DNA from: Clostridia bacterium
Lineage (GTDB): Bacteria; Bacillota; Clostridia; Oscillospirales; Acutalibacteraceae
Direction: 5' to 3'
NCBI GenBank assembly: GCA_017623575.1
Contig: JAGAOS010000029.1
Span: 62,001-126,000, forward strand
Length of the DNA stretch: 64,000 nt
Below the pieces are notes generated by a model. That model worked only from the letters and a program-made list of their open reading frames with translations, ran no database searches and was not told where the DNA came from. The position numbers and the translations under genes were made by a program. Below are positions 51,497-60,638 of the stretch, piece after piece (position 1 is the stretch's first letter; each line of letters opens with the position of its first letter).

Positions 51497-53131
51497 ATGA
51501 AACTTGTAAATCTTCCTCTTGATAAAAACGGGGATTATAACTTGGGTGAATGGGGAACTCCTTGCCTTATAAGCAATGCGGATTGCGGCAAAAAGCTTGT
51601 AAGCAATGACTCTGTAATTAACGATTCCTTTGCCGTTTTTATGATGCATCTTCGTAGATATATAGCAAGGGATCGTCGAAGTATTTATATAGGCGGCAAA
51701 AGAATGACTGCTTGCATTAATTGGCTTAGAGACCATATTCACGAAATGAAGGGCTATAAGCATTGGGAATACGATCTCAAAAGCTACCTTGATTTTATGA
51801 TTAAAAATCAACATGACTCTGGATTCTTTTATGAAATCACTTGTATTGGTGATAATTTTCACACAAAAGCAGTATCCGAACCATTAGTTAAGTTTCTGCC
51901 TGATGATAACCTTGCTCTGGTTAGAATTGAACTTGAAGCAGATATTGAATATCTTGTTGTTGATGGAGCCGTAACTGTGTATAAGGCAACCGGCGATGAT
52001 GAGTGGATTAAATCGGTTCTTCCTGCTTTGGAAAAAGGTATTGATTACATAACTTCTGATTCTAAACGTTGGGACGAGGAGCATGGGCTTGTTAAACGTC
52101 CGTTTACTATTGATACTTGGGACTTTTTAGATATAAGCGATTGTAGCGAGGAACGACGTATAACCGATAATACACCTATGTCTATAATGCATGGCGATAA
52201 CACGGGTGTTTATAAGGCGATGAATCAACTCGCTTGGTTAAACGAACGATTTGGTAATAACGAAAAAGCAAACGAATGGAAATGTAGAGCTGAAAAAATA
52301 CTGGAGAATCTTAATAAATACTGTTGGAACGGGAATTTTTATACACATCAAATTCATTTAAATCATAGTGGTATAGATGAAAAAGAATCCAAACGACTTT
52401 CCCTTTCAAACACCTACGCTTTGTCACGTGGTACTTTGGATAATGAGCAAGGGGCAAAGGTTATTGAAAGTTATTTAAAGCAAGGCGAGAAATTAGGAGA
52501 ACTTTATGAGTGGTGTGCAATATACCCTCCTTATGAAAAGTTTGGGATTTATAAAAGTGGAGAGTATATAAATGGTGGTTCGGCACCATTTTTAGCAGGA
52601 GAGCTTGCAAAAGGTGCGTTCTGGTATGGTTATGAAGAATACGGCTACGAGGTTTTAAAACGACTTCAGAAGCTTCACCGAAAATATCGTGAGCTTGGAT
52701 TTTTGTATAATCCCGAAACGGGCGAGGATATGTCAGGTGGTCCAAATGGTTGGGGCGCATCGGCAGTGCTTGATGCTATTGATAATGGTTTTGCAGGCAT
52801 CGAAGATACCGATGTGCTTATGAAAAAAATAAGACTTTCGCCACGTTTTGTTCTTGATAAGGCTACTGAACTCAAATATTTTACTGGTTATGATGTATCG
52901 GGTGTATTGGTAGAACTTTGTTATAAAAGAAAACAAAATAAGATATGTTATAGCCTTAAATCTCCTGCAGAGGAAGTGGATTGTCATATACTTCTTCCTG
53001 CAAATTCAACTCCTCTAAAGCTTGTTGTAGACGGAGAGGAGAGGCCGTTTGAAACTTCAAAAATCAGAAATTCGCTTTACGTGGATTTCAAGGTGAACAA
53101 AGGTGCATTTTTATTAGAAATTGAAATTTAA
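51497..53131 (+). CDS. Probable (alpha/alpha)6-barrel glycoside hydrolase
   Basis: 544 residues, no signal peptide. DRRSIYIGGKRMTACINWLRDHIHEMKG, a long helical region and TIDTWDFLDISDCS, CIYPPYEK-like AIYPPYEKFG, NGGSAPFLAGELAKGAFWYGYEEYG and GASAVLDAIDNGFAG show the six-hairpin fold of GH15/GH63/GH78/GH133-type enzymes, closed by a small beta-domain. WLRDH and the Asp/Glu in TWDF and IYPPYE regions are catalytic candidates. Exact family not recognised. Follows the beta-helix gene by 70 bp and precedes the secreted esterase. Confidence 0.65.
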   Translation: MKLVNLPLDKNGDYNLGEWGTPCLISNADCGKKLVSNDSVINDSFAVFMMHLRRYIARDRRSIYIGGKRMTACINWLRDHIHEMKGYKHWEYDLKSYLDFMIKNQHDSGFFYEITCIGDNFHTKAVSEPLVKFLPDDNLALVRIELEADIEYLVVDGAVTVYKATGDDEWIKSVLPALEKGIDYITSDSKRWDEEHGLVKRPFTIDTWDFLDISDCSEERRITDNTPMSIMHGDNTGVYKAMNQLAWLNERFGNNEKANEWKCRAEKILENLNKYCWNGNFYTHQIHLNHSGIDEKESKRLSLSNTYALSRGTLDNEQGAKVIESYLKQGEKLGELYEWCAIYPPYEKFGIYKSGEYINGGSAPFLAGELAKGAFWYGYEEYGYEVLKRLQKLHRKYRELGFLYNPETGEDMSGGPNGWGASAVLDAIDNGFAGIEDTDVLMKKIRLSPRFVLDKATELKYFTGYDVSGVLVELCYKRKQNKICYSLKSPAEEVDCHILLPANSTPLKLVVDGEERPFETSKIRNSLYVDFKVNKGAFLLEIEI

Positions 53132-53199
53132 ATTAGTGAATTTATAACACAATTAAGTTTGATGTTATATTTCAATAAAAAAATTAGGAGGATTCATTT

Positions 53200-56100
53200 A
53201 TGAAAAGAACACTAGCAGTAATTTTATCTATTTTGATGATAGTTGTTACCATAACAAGCGGCAACATACTATCGGTTTCAGCTGCAACATTGTCAACCAA
53301 TGAAGAACTTAATGATGTGAATAATTGGGTGGCAATTACCGGCAGCAATGCCATTTATCCCTCAACTGGCGATGTTTGGCTTAGACCTATGGCAGATACA
53401 GAATTAAAAGGCGGAAATTCTGTATCTACTATTAAGTTTACCGGAGTAAACGCTTATACCTATGCAACCAAATTATCAGTAGAAAAAAATAAAAACTACA
53501 CACTTTCTTTTGATTATTATTCAGAAAATCTTTATAACTGGGATGCAAACAGACAGGTTGTATATAATACAGTGGGTGTTGCCCCATTGAAGGAAGGTAG
53601 TTTGATTTACAGATCTTCAACAACCGCCACTCCTGCTGCTTTGTCAACAGTTTGTGCAGGTGGCTATTTTAAAGGCGCTTATTCATCGGGTATGGCTTAT
53701 GATGATCCGTCGATTAACACAGTTGTTACAAAAACCGATAATAACTGGTATAGCCTTACTTTTGAATTCAATTCAGCAGAAAACGAAGAAGTGGAATTTT
53801 TCTTATTAACAACTGCTTTAGGTGCAAATACTTCTACCGAAATAGCTAACGTTAAGTTGGAGGAAACTGTTGAAACTGTAAAAGTTACTACCGATGAGGA
53901 ACTTAATGACGTAAATAATTGGTCGGCAATTACCAGTAGTGGCGGTATTTATCCGGTAGGTAGTGCATGGCTTAGCCCTGCAGCAGATACCGAAGTGAAA
54001 GGCGATGCTACCTTAAAGACTATTAAAGTAACCGGTGTTGGTAGCTATGCTTATGCAATAAAGCTAAATGTTGAAAAAAATAAAAGTTATAAAATTTCTT
54101 TTGATTATTTTTCAGAAAATCTTTATAATTGGGATGCAAACAGACAGGTTGTATATAATACGGTTGGTGTTGCCCCATTGAAGGAAGGTAGTTTGATTTA
54201 CAGATCTTCAACAACTGCCACTCCTGCCGGTTTGTCAACGGTTTGTGCCGGTGGTTATTTTAAAGGTGCTTATTCATCAGGTATGGCATATGATGATCCG
54301 TCCCTTAACACTGTTGTTACAAAAACCGATGATAATTGGTATAGCCTTGCATTTGAATTTAATTCAGCAGAAAACGAAGAAGTAGAATTTTTCTTATTAA
54401 CAACTGCTTTAGGTGCAAGTACTTCTACCGAAATAGCTAATATTAAATTGGTGGACCTTAGCAAGGTTGTTAATGTTACAACCAACAAAGAACTTAATGA
54501 CGTAAATAGTTGGACTGCTATCACTAGTAGTGGTGGCAATTATCCGGTAGGCAGCGCATGGCTTAGCCCTGCTGCAGATACCGAGGCTAAAGATGGCGCT
54601 ACAGTAAATACCATTAAGTTTACCGGAGCTAATGCTTATACCTATGCAACAAAACTTAATGTAGAAAAGAATAAAAACTACATAATTTCTTTTGATTATT
54701 ATTCAGAAAATCTTTATAACTGGGATGCAAACAGAAAGGTTGTATACGACACTATAGGTGTTGCTCCTTTGAAGGAAGGTAATTTGATTTACAGATCCAC
54801 TACAACAGCCAATCCTATTGCTTTGTCAACCGTTTGTGCCGGCGGTCTATTCAAGGGCGCTTATTACTCAGGAATCACATATGATGATTTATTAATAAAC
54901 ACAGTAGTTACCGAGACTGATGATAACTGGTATAGCCTTACTTTTGAATTTAATTCAGCAGAAAATGAAGAAGTGGAATTCTTTATTTTAACAACTGCTT
55001 TAGGTTCAAGTGCTACAACAGAAATTGCAAATGTTAAATTGGTAGAAGATGATCATATTTATTATTCTGCAAAACTACTTTCTGAACATGAAAAATATTT
55101 TAACACTTTGGGTTCAACTCCGTATGAATCAGAAACCGAATCATTTAATTTGCCTTTTATAGGTAGCGGTTTTGAGTTTGTTACAGGTGGTAATGATTTA
55201 GTTTTAAATATCAAGAGCGCTTATCTTGCTCAGTATAATGAATATTACACTGATAAAGATGCTGTTACCAAAGGACATACTTTGCGTTTTAAGGTTTGGA
55301 TTGATGGTGTTCAGCAAGATGATGTAATAATAAACGAAAGATATTATGGTTTCAAAAAAGTTGCTTTTGCTTCCAATATGGGCGAAGGTGATCATACCGT
55401 AAAAATCGTAAGAGCCAGCGAAGCTACTGTTTGTAGAGAGTTCTACGTTAATGAAGTTTCATCTAATGGCGAGTTAAGAGTAGTTAATAAATCAGATAAA
55501 CCATATATTGAAGTTTATGGTGATTCTATTTCCAGCGGATATGGTAATATAGCAGACGGAGAATATTTAAACTTTAACAAGAATTCTGATAACTATGCTT
55601 ATGTTAAAGATGGATACTTGGTAGATGAAACTACAGAAGGTGCAATAAAAGTTGCAACTAGATCTGAATATGATTTTGAAGATGGCACAAAAACTTACGC
55701 TTATTTAGCTGCTGAAAATATTGGAGCAGATATTGGTGTGTTCTCTAAATCTGGTCTTGGTATTACTGTTTATGGAGGCAAAGCAGAAGAGGATACAGAA
55801 ACAATGTCTAAATGGTATCCGAATCTTCCGGTGAATAATGATGCCGATTATGTTATTATCAATCATATAACCAATGATATTGCGCATTATTCTACTGCGG
55901 CTGGGTTAACTTTAGAAGGTCTTGCAGATGCTTATGCTGAATTTATTACTACCGTTCGAAAAGACCATATAAATGCAAAAATAATTGTTGCTTATGGTAT
56001 GATGTCTATTCCTACAACTGCTGCAGATAGCGAAAAGGTTATTTTGGATGCAGTAGCTAAAGTTAAAGCATCAGATGACGCAGTTTATGCAATTAAATTA

Positions 56101-56775
56101 CCTACCGGTTTAGATGGCGGAGGCGCACATCCTACCGAGGAACAGCATTTGAAAGCTTCTGAATTGCTCACCGAGTTTATTAACGGTTTGGATGTTATAA
56201 AAACTGAGAATTGTGCAGGCATTCGTGCAAAGAGCGATAACTTAAAACAAGGTATTCGTGTAAAAAATGCAATATCCATTGCTGAAATAGAAAATAAAAA
56301 TATTGTTACTTATGGCGCGGTTGCAATCAAAAAATCAAATCTTAAAATAGATGAAGCGCTTACCCTTTCAAGCGAAAAAGGTGTTGTTGGTATTGCATAC
56401 AATACCAATGAAGACAATGGATATAAGGTTGTTTCTGAACCGATTTTAAGGGAATATACAGATACCGAAAACATTTACTCGGCCGTACTTATAAATATTA
56501 AAAATAGATATTTTGCAGACTCATATTTAGTTAGAAGCTTTGCTATTGATGCAAATGGTAGTGTTTACTATGGTGAGGTGACAGAAGTATCGGTATTTGC
56601 TGTTGTCTATAGTATTTTAGAAGGTGAAAATGCTGAGGATATTTCAACAGCGAATAGTATTGTTGATGAAATTATTACAGCAGATGCTACCGATACCGCA
56701 GGTGTTATTACGACTTATGCCGAATGGTGTGCAGTAAATGGTGTTGTTGATAATAGTGCAAGTGCAAATAAATAA
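53200..56775 (+). CDS. Secreted CE2-like SGNH esterase with three tandem binding repeats
   Basis: 1191 residues. Signal peptide 1-28 (after VSA). Three ~197-residue repeats (residues ~32-615), each with a beta-sandwich pattern and conserved SENLYNWDANR and LTTALG, are likely carbohydrate-binding. Then a jelly-roll plus SGNH domain: IEVYGDSISSGYGNI (nucleophile S776), NHITNDIA (N892/D893) and GGGAHPTEEQH (H977). The arrangement fits carbohydrate esterase family 2, deacetylating xylan or similar. The acid at three residues before the His is missing (Asp is five before), consistent with the Ser-His dyad known for some CE2 enzymes. C-terminal ~170 residues (GIRAKSDNLKQGIRVKNAIS ... VVYSI) are a copy of the module found in the paralogous glycosidases. 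No wall anchor seen. Confidence 0.8.
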   Translation: MKRTLAVILSILMIVVTITSGNILSVSAATLSTNEELNDVNNWVAITGSNAIYPSTGDVWLRPMADTELKGGNSVSTIKFTGVNAYTYATKLSVEKNKNYTLSFDYYSENLYNWDANRQVVYNTVGVAPLKEGSLIYRSSTTATPAALSTVCAGGYFKGAYSSGMAYDDPSINTVVTKTDNNWYSLTFEFNSAENEEVEFFLLTTALGANTSTEIANVKLEETVETVKVTTDEELNDVNNWSAITSSGGIYPVGSAWLSPAADTEVKGDATLKTIKVTGVGSYAYAIKLNVEKNKSYKISFDYFSENLYNWDANRQVVYNTVGVAPLKEGSLIYRSSTTATPAGLSTVCAGGYFKGAYSSGMAYDDPSLNTVVTKTDDNWYSLAFEFNSAENEEVEFFLLTTALGASTSTEIANIKLVDLSKVVNVTTNKELNDVNSWTAITSSGGNYPVGSAWLSPAADTEAKDGATVNTIKFTGANAYTYATKLNVEKNKNYIISFDYYSENLYNWDANRKVVYDTIGVAPLKEGNLIYRSTTTANPIALSTVCAGGLFKGAYYSGITYDDLLINTVVTETDDNWYSLTFEFNSAENEEVEFFILTTALGSSATTEIANVKLVEDDHIYYSAKLLSEHEKYFNTLGSTPYESETESFNLPFIGSGFEFVTGGNDLVLNIKSAYLAQYNEYYTDKDAVTKGHTLRFKVWIDGVQQDDVIINERYYGFKKVAFASNMGEGDHTVKIVRASEATVCREFYVNEVSSNGELRVVNKSDKPYIEVYGDSISSGYGNIADGEYLNFNKNSDNYAYVKDGYLVDETTEGAIKVATRSEYDFEDGTKTYAYLAAENIGADIGVFSKSGLGITVYGGKAEEDTETMSKWYPNLPVNNDADYVIINHITNDIAHYSTAAGLTLEGLADAYAEFITTVRKDHINAKIIVAYGMMSIPTTAADSEKVILDAVAKVKASDDAVYAIKLPTGLDGGGAHPTEEQHLKASELLTEFINGLDVIKTENCAGIRAKSDNLKQGIRVKNAISIAEIENKNIVTYGAVAIKKSNLKIDEALTLSSEKGVVGIAYNTNEDNGYKVVSEPILREYTDTENIYSAVLINIKNRYFADSYLVRSFAIDANGSVYYGEVTEVSVFAVVYSILEGENAEDISTANSIVDEIITADATDTAGVITTYAEWCAVNGVVDNSASANK
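53293..55044 (+). repeat. Three tandem ~590-bp in-frame repeats in the esterase gene
   Basis: Units start at 53293, 53887 and 54478 (periods 594 and 591 bp), each opening with an ACC-AAT/GAT-GA-GAACTTAATGA-type start. Units 1 and 2 are nearly identical over about 100 bp around 53520-53630 and 54113-54223; unit 3 is more diverged. Confidence 0.85.
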
Positions 56776-56832
56776 TTAAATATTCCTTACCTATTGGTAA
56801 AAGTTTTACCATAAAGGTTTTTATCTCCCTAC

Positions 56833-56870
56833 TTTGTAAACAATCGGGCAAATGCCCGATTGTTTACAAA
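56833..56870 (+). promoter_or_regulatory. Perfect 38-bp palindrome upstream of the second large glycosidase
   Basis: Arms TTTGTAAACAATCGGGCA and its exact complement (56833-56850, 56853-56870) around AA. No T-run follows on either strand. TATAAT lies two bases downstream (56873-56878), so the palindrome covers the -35 region of the likely promoter of the gene at 56918 and may be an operator. A short GGTAAAA/TTTTACC hairpin (near 56796-56810) lies between it and the esterase stop. Confidence 0.65.
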
Positions 56871-56917
56871 CGTATAATAGGTTATGTGAATTTCTAATAG
56901 TTTTTAGGAGAATTATC

Positions 56918-59900
56918 ATGAATAAAACAAATAAACAATTTAAAAAGTATTTAAATAAACTTTTAGCCAATGTGATTTGTTTGGCAATGCTTTTAAATAT
57001 TGCACCATTATTTGGATTTTTAAAGGTTGGAGCAGAAGTTTTTTATGATAATTCTCTTGGAAATTATTATGAAAATAAAGGAATCCTTATAGCTGAACCT
57101 TATGAAAACGCGGCTTTTAGAGGTTGGTATTCAAAAACGGGAGAAGAAGTATCAATTGATAAAAGTTTTGTTATCCCAAGTGGCAAGACAGCCAATGATT
57201 ACATTCCTGTGTTTTATAATTTAAATCTTTTGGAAAATCCAAGCTTTGAGGAAGTTAGTGAATATAGCAATTGGTTTTCAGTAACAGATAGTTCTGCTTT
57301 TGAGATAACTGCAAATGAAGCAAGAACAGGAGAACAAGCACTGGAAATTATTCCTAAAAATTCAGCGGTGTATTGTGATTTAAGCGGATTAGAAAAAAAT
57401 ACTCAGTATAGAATTGATTTTAATTATAAAGCGCAAGATAGTTTGAAGTTTGTATCGGTTATTTCTGCTGATGAGGAAGTGAATAACTCTGCAAACTTAT
57501 ATGATGGTGAATTTTTAGCTCAATGCAGTCAAAGTGTTTTAAAGAACAATTTTGTTGCAAGTGCTTGGAATTACACTTCTATTACCTTTTTTTCATATGA
57601 AGAAACATCGGTAAAATTAGCACTTCTTTATGAGGGTGAAAGCTTTTTTGTTGATGATATGGCGCTTATTGAAGACAATATGACATCTGCATCATATTTA
57701 AACAATGAATTCGATAATTATAATTCTGAGAGCGAAGCAGATAATTTGTATTTGAACTTTAGTAACAGTAAGCCCGAATATACCAAAACTGAAATTACTG
57801 ATAGCGGTTGGTTAAAAGTTGCCTCTACACGTAATACAAATATTATGAGTTCTAAGGGGATATTGTTTAAAAAAGGCGCAAAATATACTTTTAGAGCCAA
57901 GGTAGATATAAGTGAATTTGAGCATAAATATGTTCCGAAGTTGGATAATGAAGGCAATGTAATTTATGACGCAAGCGGAAATATAGTATATGATCAAGTT
58001 GTTAATAACGGACAAATTGAAAATATGCTTAATTGGATAAATTTTACTTTTTCAACTGAATCAGGAAATACCGGTTCTGAAACCGATGATACATATGTTA
58101 CATCCGGTGACTCACAAATAAGCTCTGAATTTATAGTTAAAAATGAAGATGGATATATTCTTGTTCACAAAACAAGTAAGACCTCGGGATTTGGTTTTGG
58201 CATTGAGTCAATTAAAAATATCTCTGATCGCTCTAATTTGAGTATTACAATGACCTTTACAGCCGAAAAAAATTGTGTTGGTTATTTTAATATCAGAAAT
58301 AATGGTTGCGAAACCTTTTATATAGATTATATAACTCTTGAAGAAAATAATGTTGATACCGATATTAAATCAGTTGTTCAAAATTACGCTTTAAAAACTG
58401 TTGGAACTGCAATACGCACCGAAGGTAAACAAGGTATTCGCCATAAAACAAGTTTAGATAAAATTTTATTAACTGCGGATAATAATTATGGAATTAGATT
58501 TGTAGAATATGGAACACTTGCTATAAAAACAGAATATTTAGGAGAAAACAACCTTGTTTTAAATGGTAAATATGTCTTTGAGGGAAAAGAATATCAAGCC
58601 AAAAAAGGTGTAGCATATTCTTTCAATAGTAAAATTGATAAGATTTTTGCAGAAGGACGAAATACAGTAGATTTTACGGCGGTTTTGGTAAACATCGCTG
58701 AAGAAAATTGGAACAACGATTATACCGTTAGAGCATATTTTAAATATCAGGATAAAAATGGAAATATAGATGTCATTTATGCAAATCCTTTTGATGTTGC
58801 GGTTTATCCTGTGGCCAAAGAAGCTTATTCTGCTAAAAACGAACAAGGTGGATATGCTGAAACTGACGGAGTAAGAACCTATTTATATAAAAATATAATA
58901 ACTCGATTTACTGATAAGATTATTACCATAAAGGATAATACTTCGCCTTTATATTCGAATTTCCAAGGAATTTCATCTACAGTATATCACGCAACCGCCT
59001 TTTTCCCTGACTCACATGGAAGATCCTATACTGATGAAATGGCGAGTATAGAAATGGACCGTCTTGTTGATAGCAAAGTGAATAACGTACGTACTCGTTT
59101 TGATTCGCATTGGATGTGGACTAATTCCGGTTGGAATTGGAACAGTACAAAAATGAAAGCCGTATATAAATGGGCAAAGATGCTACAGGATAGGGGGATT
59201 ACAATTACTCTTAACCTTGGTTGGAGCTTGAGGGACTTTTTGTACTATTACGATTTTAATAAAAACAATAACTTAAACCAATATAGCACAAACGGTCATT
59301 CGTCTATTCCTGAGGTGGAATATCTTCATGGAGTAGGTGAGGATATCTATGGCGAAGATTTAAATACTGCAAAAATTGAACAGTATCCTAATTTAAATCT
59401 GTCGGATGCAGAAAGATCACATTTTTCTATTGTTGCAGCACGTTATGCCGAGTGGGGAAAGCAAGCTTTAAATGCATTTAAAACCAATGGTATATATAAT
59501 GTTGAATATATTCTTCCCTTTACAGAATCGGGTTATTCGCTTGGAGCAAATGGCACAGACCAAACCAAAGGCTATGACGAGTGGATTATGATTGTAATGG
59601 CACTTCATGATTCTTTAAAACAAGAAGGAATTAGAGAAAATTATAAAATAATTGGCCCTTCTCAATCACTTTATAAGTACCAAAACCGCGAAATTCCATT
59701 TGTGGAGTATGTTTACAATACTGTAAGGGATACTGAATTCGAAAATATGCTTAATATTAATTCGATGCATCAATACACAACGCCAAATATAAACTCAGGT
59801 TATGAAAATAGTGTTTATGATCCTATTGCATCATATTCAACAGCAGCAGAAAACTTCCCGTATTATCAGCAGATTTTGAATAATGCAGGGGTTGCAGATA

Positions 59901-60616
59901 TGGAATTTTGGTGTGATGAATATTTTGCTACTGCACCTGATGCAAAGTGGTGGGATGGAGTAGGTATGCAAATGACACAATTTGCAGCCGGTCTTACAGC
60001 GGGTATAAACAATGGTGTAAATCGTTTTTTAACCTGGCAGATGTTTGATACTTTATGGGATTCGGAGGCTGTTCAAACAAGCGGAGAGTTTGCAGGTGGA
60101 GTACATGTTTGTGGCACTTGTCCTTCACTGGTTAAGGCTAATGGTGATTCTTGTACCAAAACCGACTGCGCATGTAAGAATTATGAGTATTCAAGCTATG
60201 TTCCGCGTGTTACTTATTATGGAATAAATCTTTTAGGAAAGTATTTAAATAATAAAAACGCATTAGTTTTTTCTACAAATATTGAGAATAAGGACACCGA
60301 TTTCGAAGGTGGCGTTTATGCTAGCACAATCAATAATGATATGGGTAAAACTGTAGTTTTGGTTGTTAATACAATGCCTATAGTTTCAACGGTTAATGTT
60401 AATTTTGAAAAAGATAATATAAGCGGTTTTAAACGCTATGTATATAATCCTGATGAAATCGAACCTTCTGCTGATGCAACATCAATCACAAGCGATAAAA
60501 ACATTAGTCTTAATGGCCGCACTTCTTTTAAAGATGTAATTCCGGCTGGTTCTTTTGCTATTTATGTGCAAAACGGTGTTTATGTTGGTGATGATTTTGA
60601 AATGGATATGGAGTAG
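56918..60616 (+). CDS. Secreted multidomain glycosidase, paralogue 2
   Basis: 1232 residues from ATG 56918 (AGGAG 7 bases upstream; the frame is open earlier through the palindrome but without a ribosome site). Signal peptide to ~39 (VGA). Domain order copies the 34851 protein: FRGWYSKTGEEVS repeat, NLLENPSFEEV beta-sandwich, a second sandwich, the AIRTEGKQGIRHKTSLDK module (~490-640), then the barrel from FQGISSTVYH (~685). Catalytic candidates LPFTESGYS (E870) and FWCDEYFAT (E1001). A Cys-rich insertion (CTKTDCACKN) near residue 1085 is absent from paralogue 1. Followed by two further paralogues in one transcript. Confidence 0.8.
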   Translation: MNKTNKQFKKYLNKLLANVICLAMLLNIAPLFGFLKVGAEVFYDNSLGNYYENKGILIAEPYENAAFRGWYSKTGEEVSIDKSFVIPSGKTANDYIPVFYNLNLLENPSFEEVSEYSNWFSVTDSSAFEITANEARTGEQALEIIPKNSAVYCDLSGLEKNTQYRIDFNYKAQDSLKFVSVISADEEVNNSANLYDGEFLAQCSQSVLKNNFVASAWNYTSITFFSYEETSVKLALLYEGESFFVDDMALIEDNMTSASYLNNEFDNYNSESEADNLYLNFSNSKPEYTKTEITDSGWLKVASTRNTNIMSSKGILFKKGAKYTFRAKVDISEFEHKYVPKLDNEGNVIYDASGNIVYDQVVNNGQIENMLNWINFTFSTESGNTGSETDDTYVTSGDSQISSEFIVKNEDGYILVHKTSKTSGFGFGIESIKNISDRSNLSITMTFTAEKNCVGYFNIRNNGCETFYIDYITLEENNVDTDIKSVVQNYALKTVGTAIRTEGKQGIRHKTSLDKILLTADNNYGIRFVEYGTLAIKTEYLGENNLVLNGKYVFEGKEYQAKKGVAYSFNSKIDKIFAEGRNTVDFTAVLVNIAEENWNNDYTVRAYFKYQDKNGNIDVIYANPFDVAVYPVAKEAYSAKNEQGGYAETDGVRTYLYKNIITRFTDKIITIKDNTSPLYSNFQGISSTVYHATAFFPDSHGRSYTDEMASIEMDRLVDSKVNNVRTRFDSHWMWTNSGWNWNSTKMKAVYKWAKMLQDRGITITLNLGWSLRDFLYYYDFNKNNNLNQYSTNGHSSIPEVEYLHGVGEDIYGEDLNTAKIEQYPNLNLSDAERSHFSIVAARYAEWGKQALNAFKTNGIYNVEYILPFTESGYSLGANGTDQTKGYDEWIMIVMALHDSLKQEGIRENYKIIGPSQSLYKYQNREIPFVEYVYNTVRDTEFENMLNINSMHQYTTPNINSGYENSVYDPIASYSTAAENFPYYQQILNNAGVADMEFWCDEYFATAPDAKWWDGVGMQMTQFAAGLTAGINNGVNRFLTWQMFDTLWDSEAVQTSGEFAGGVHVCGTCPSLVKANGDSCTKTDCACKNYEYSSYVPRVTYYGINLLGKYLNNKNALVFSTNIENKDTDFEGGVYASTINNDMGKTVVLVVNTMPIVSTVNVNFEKDNISGFKRYVYNPDEIEPSADATSITSDKNISLNGRTSFKDVIPAGSFAIYVQNGVYVGDDFEMDME

Positions 60617-60638
60617 AGCAAAAAAAGGAGATACCTAG

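Noticed and set aside
53438..54238. Two similar minus-strand frames in the esterase repeats
   Set aside because: They resemble each other only because the plus-strand repeats do; not separate genes.
56852..56917. Extended N-terminus for the second large glycosidase through the palindrome
   Set aside because: No ribosome site before it, and the shorter start gives a normal signal peptide.
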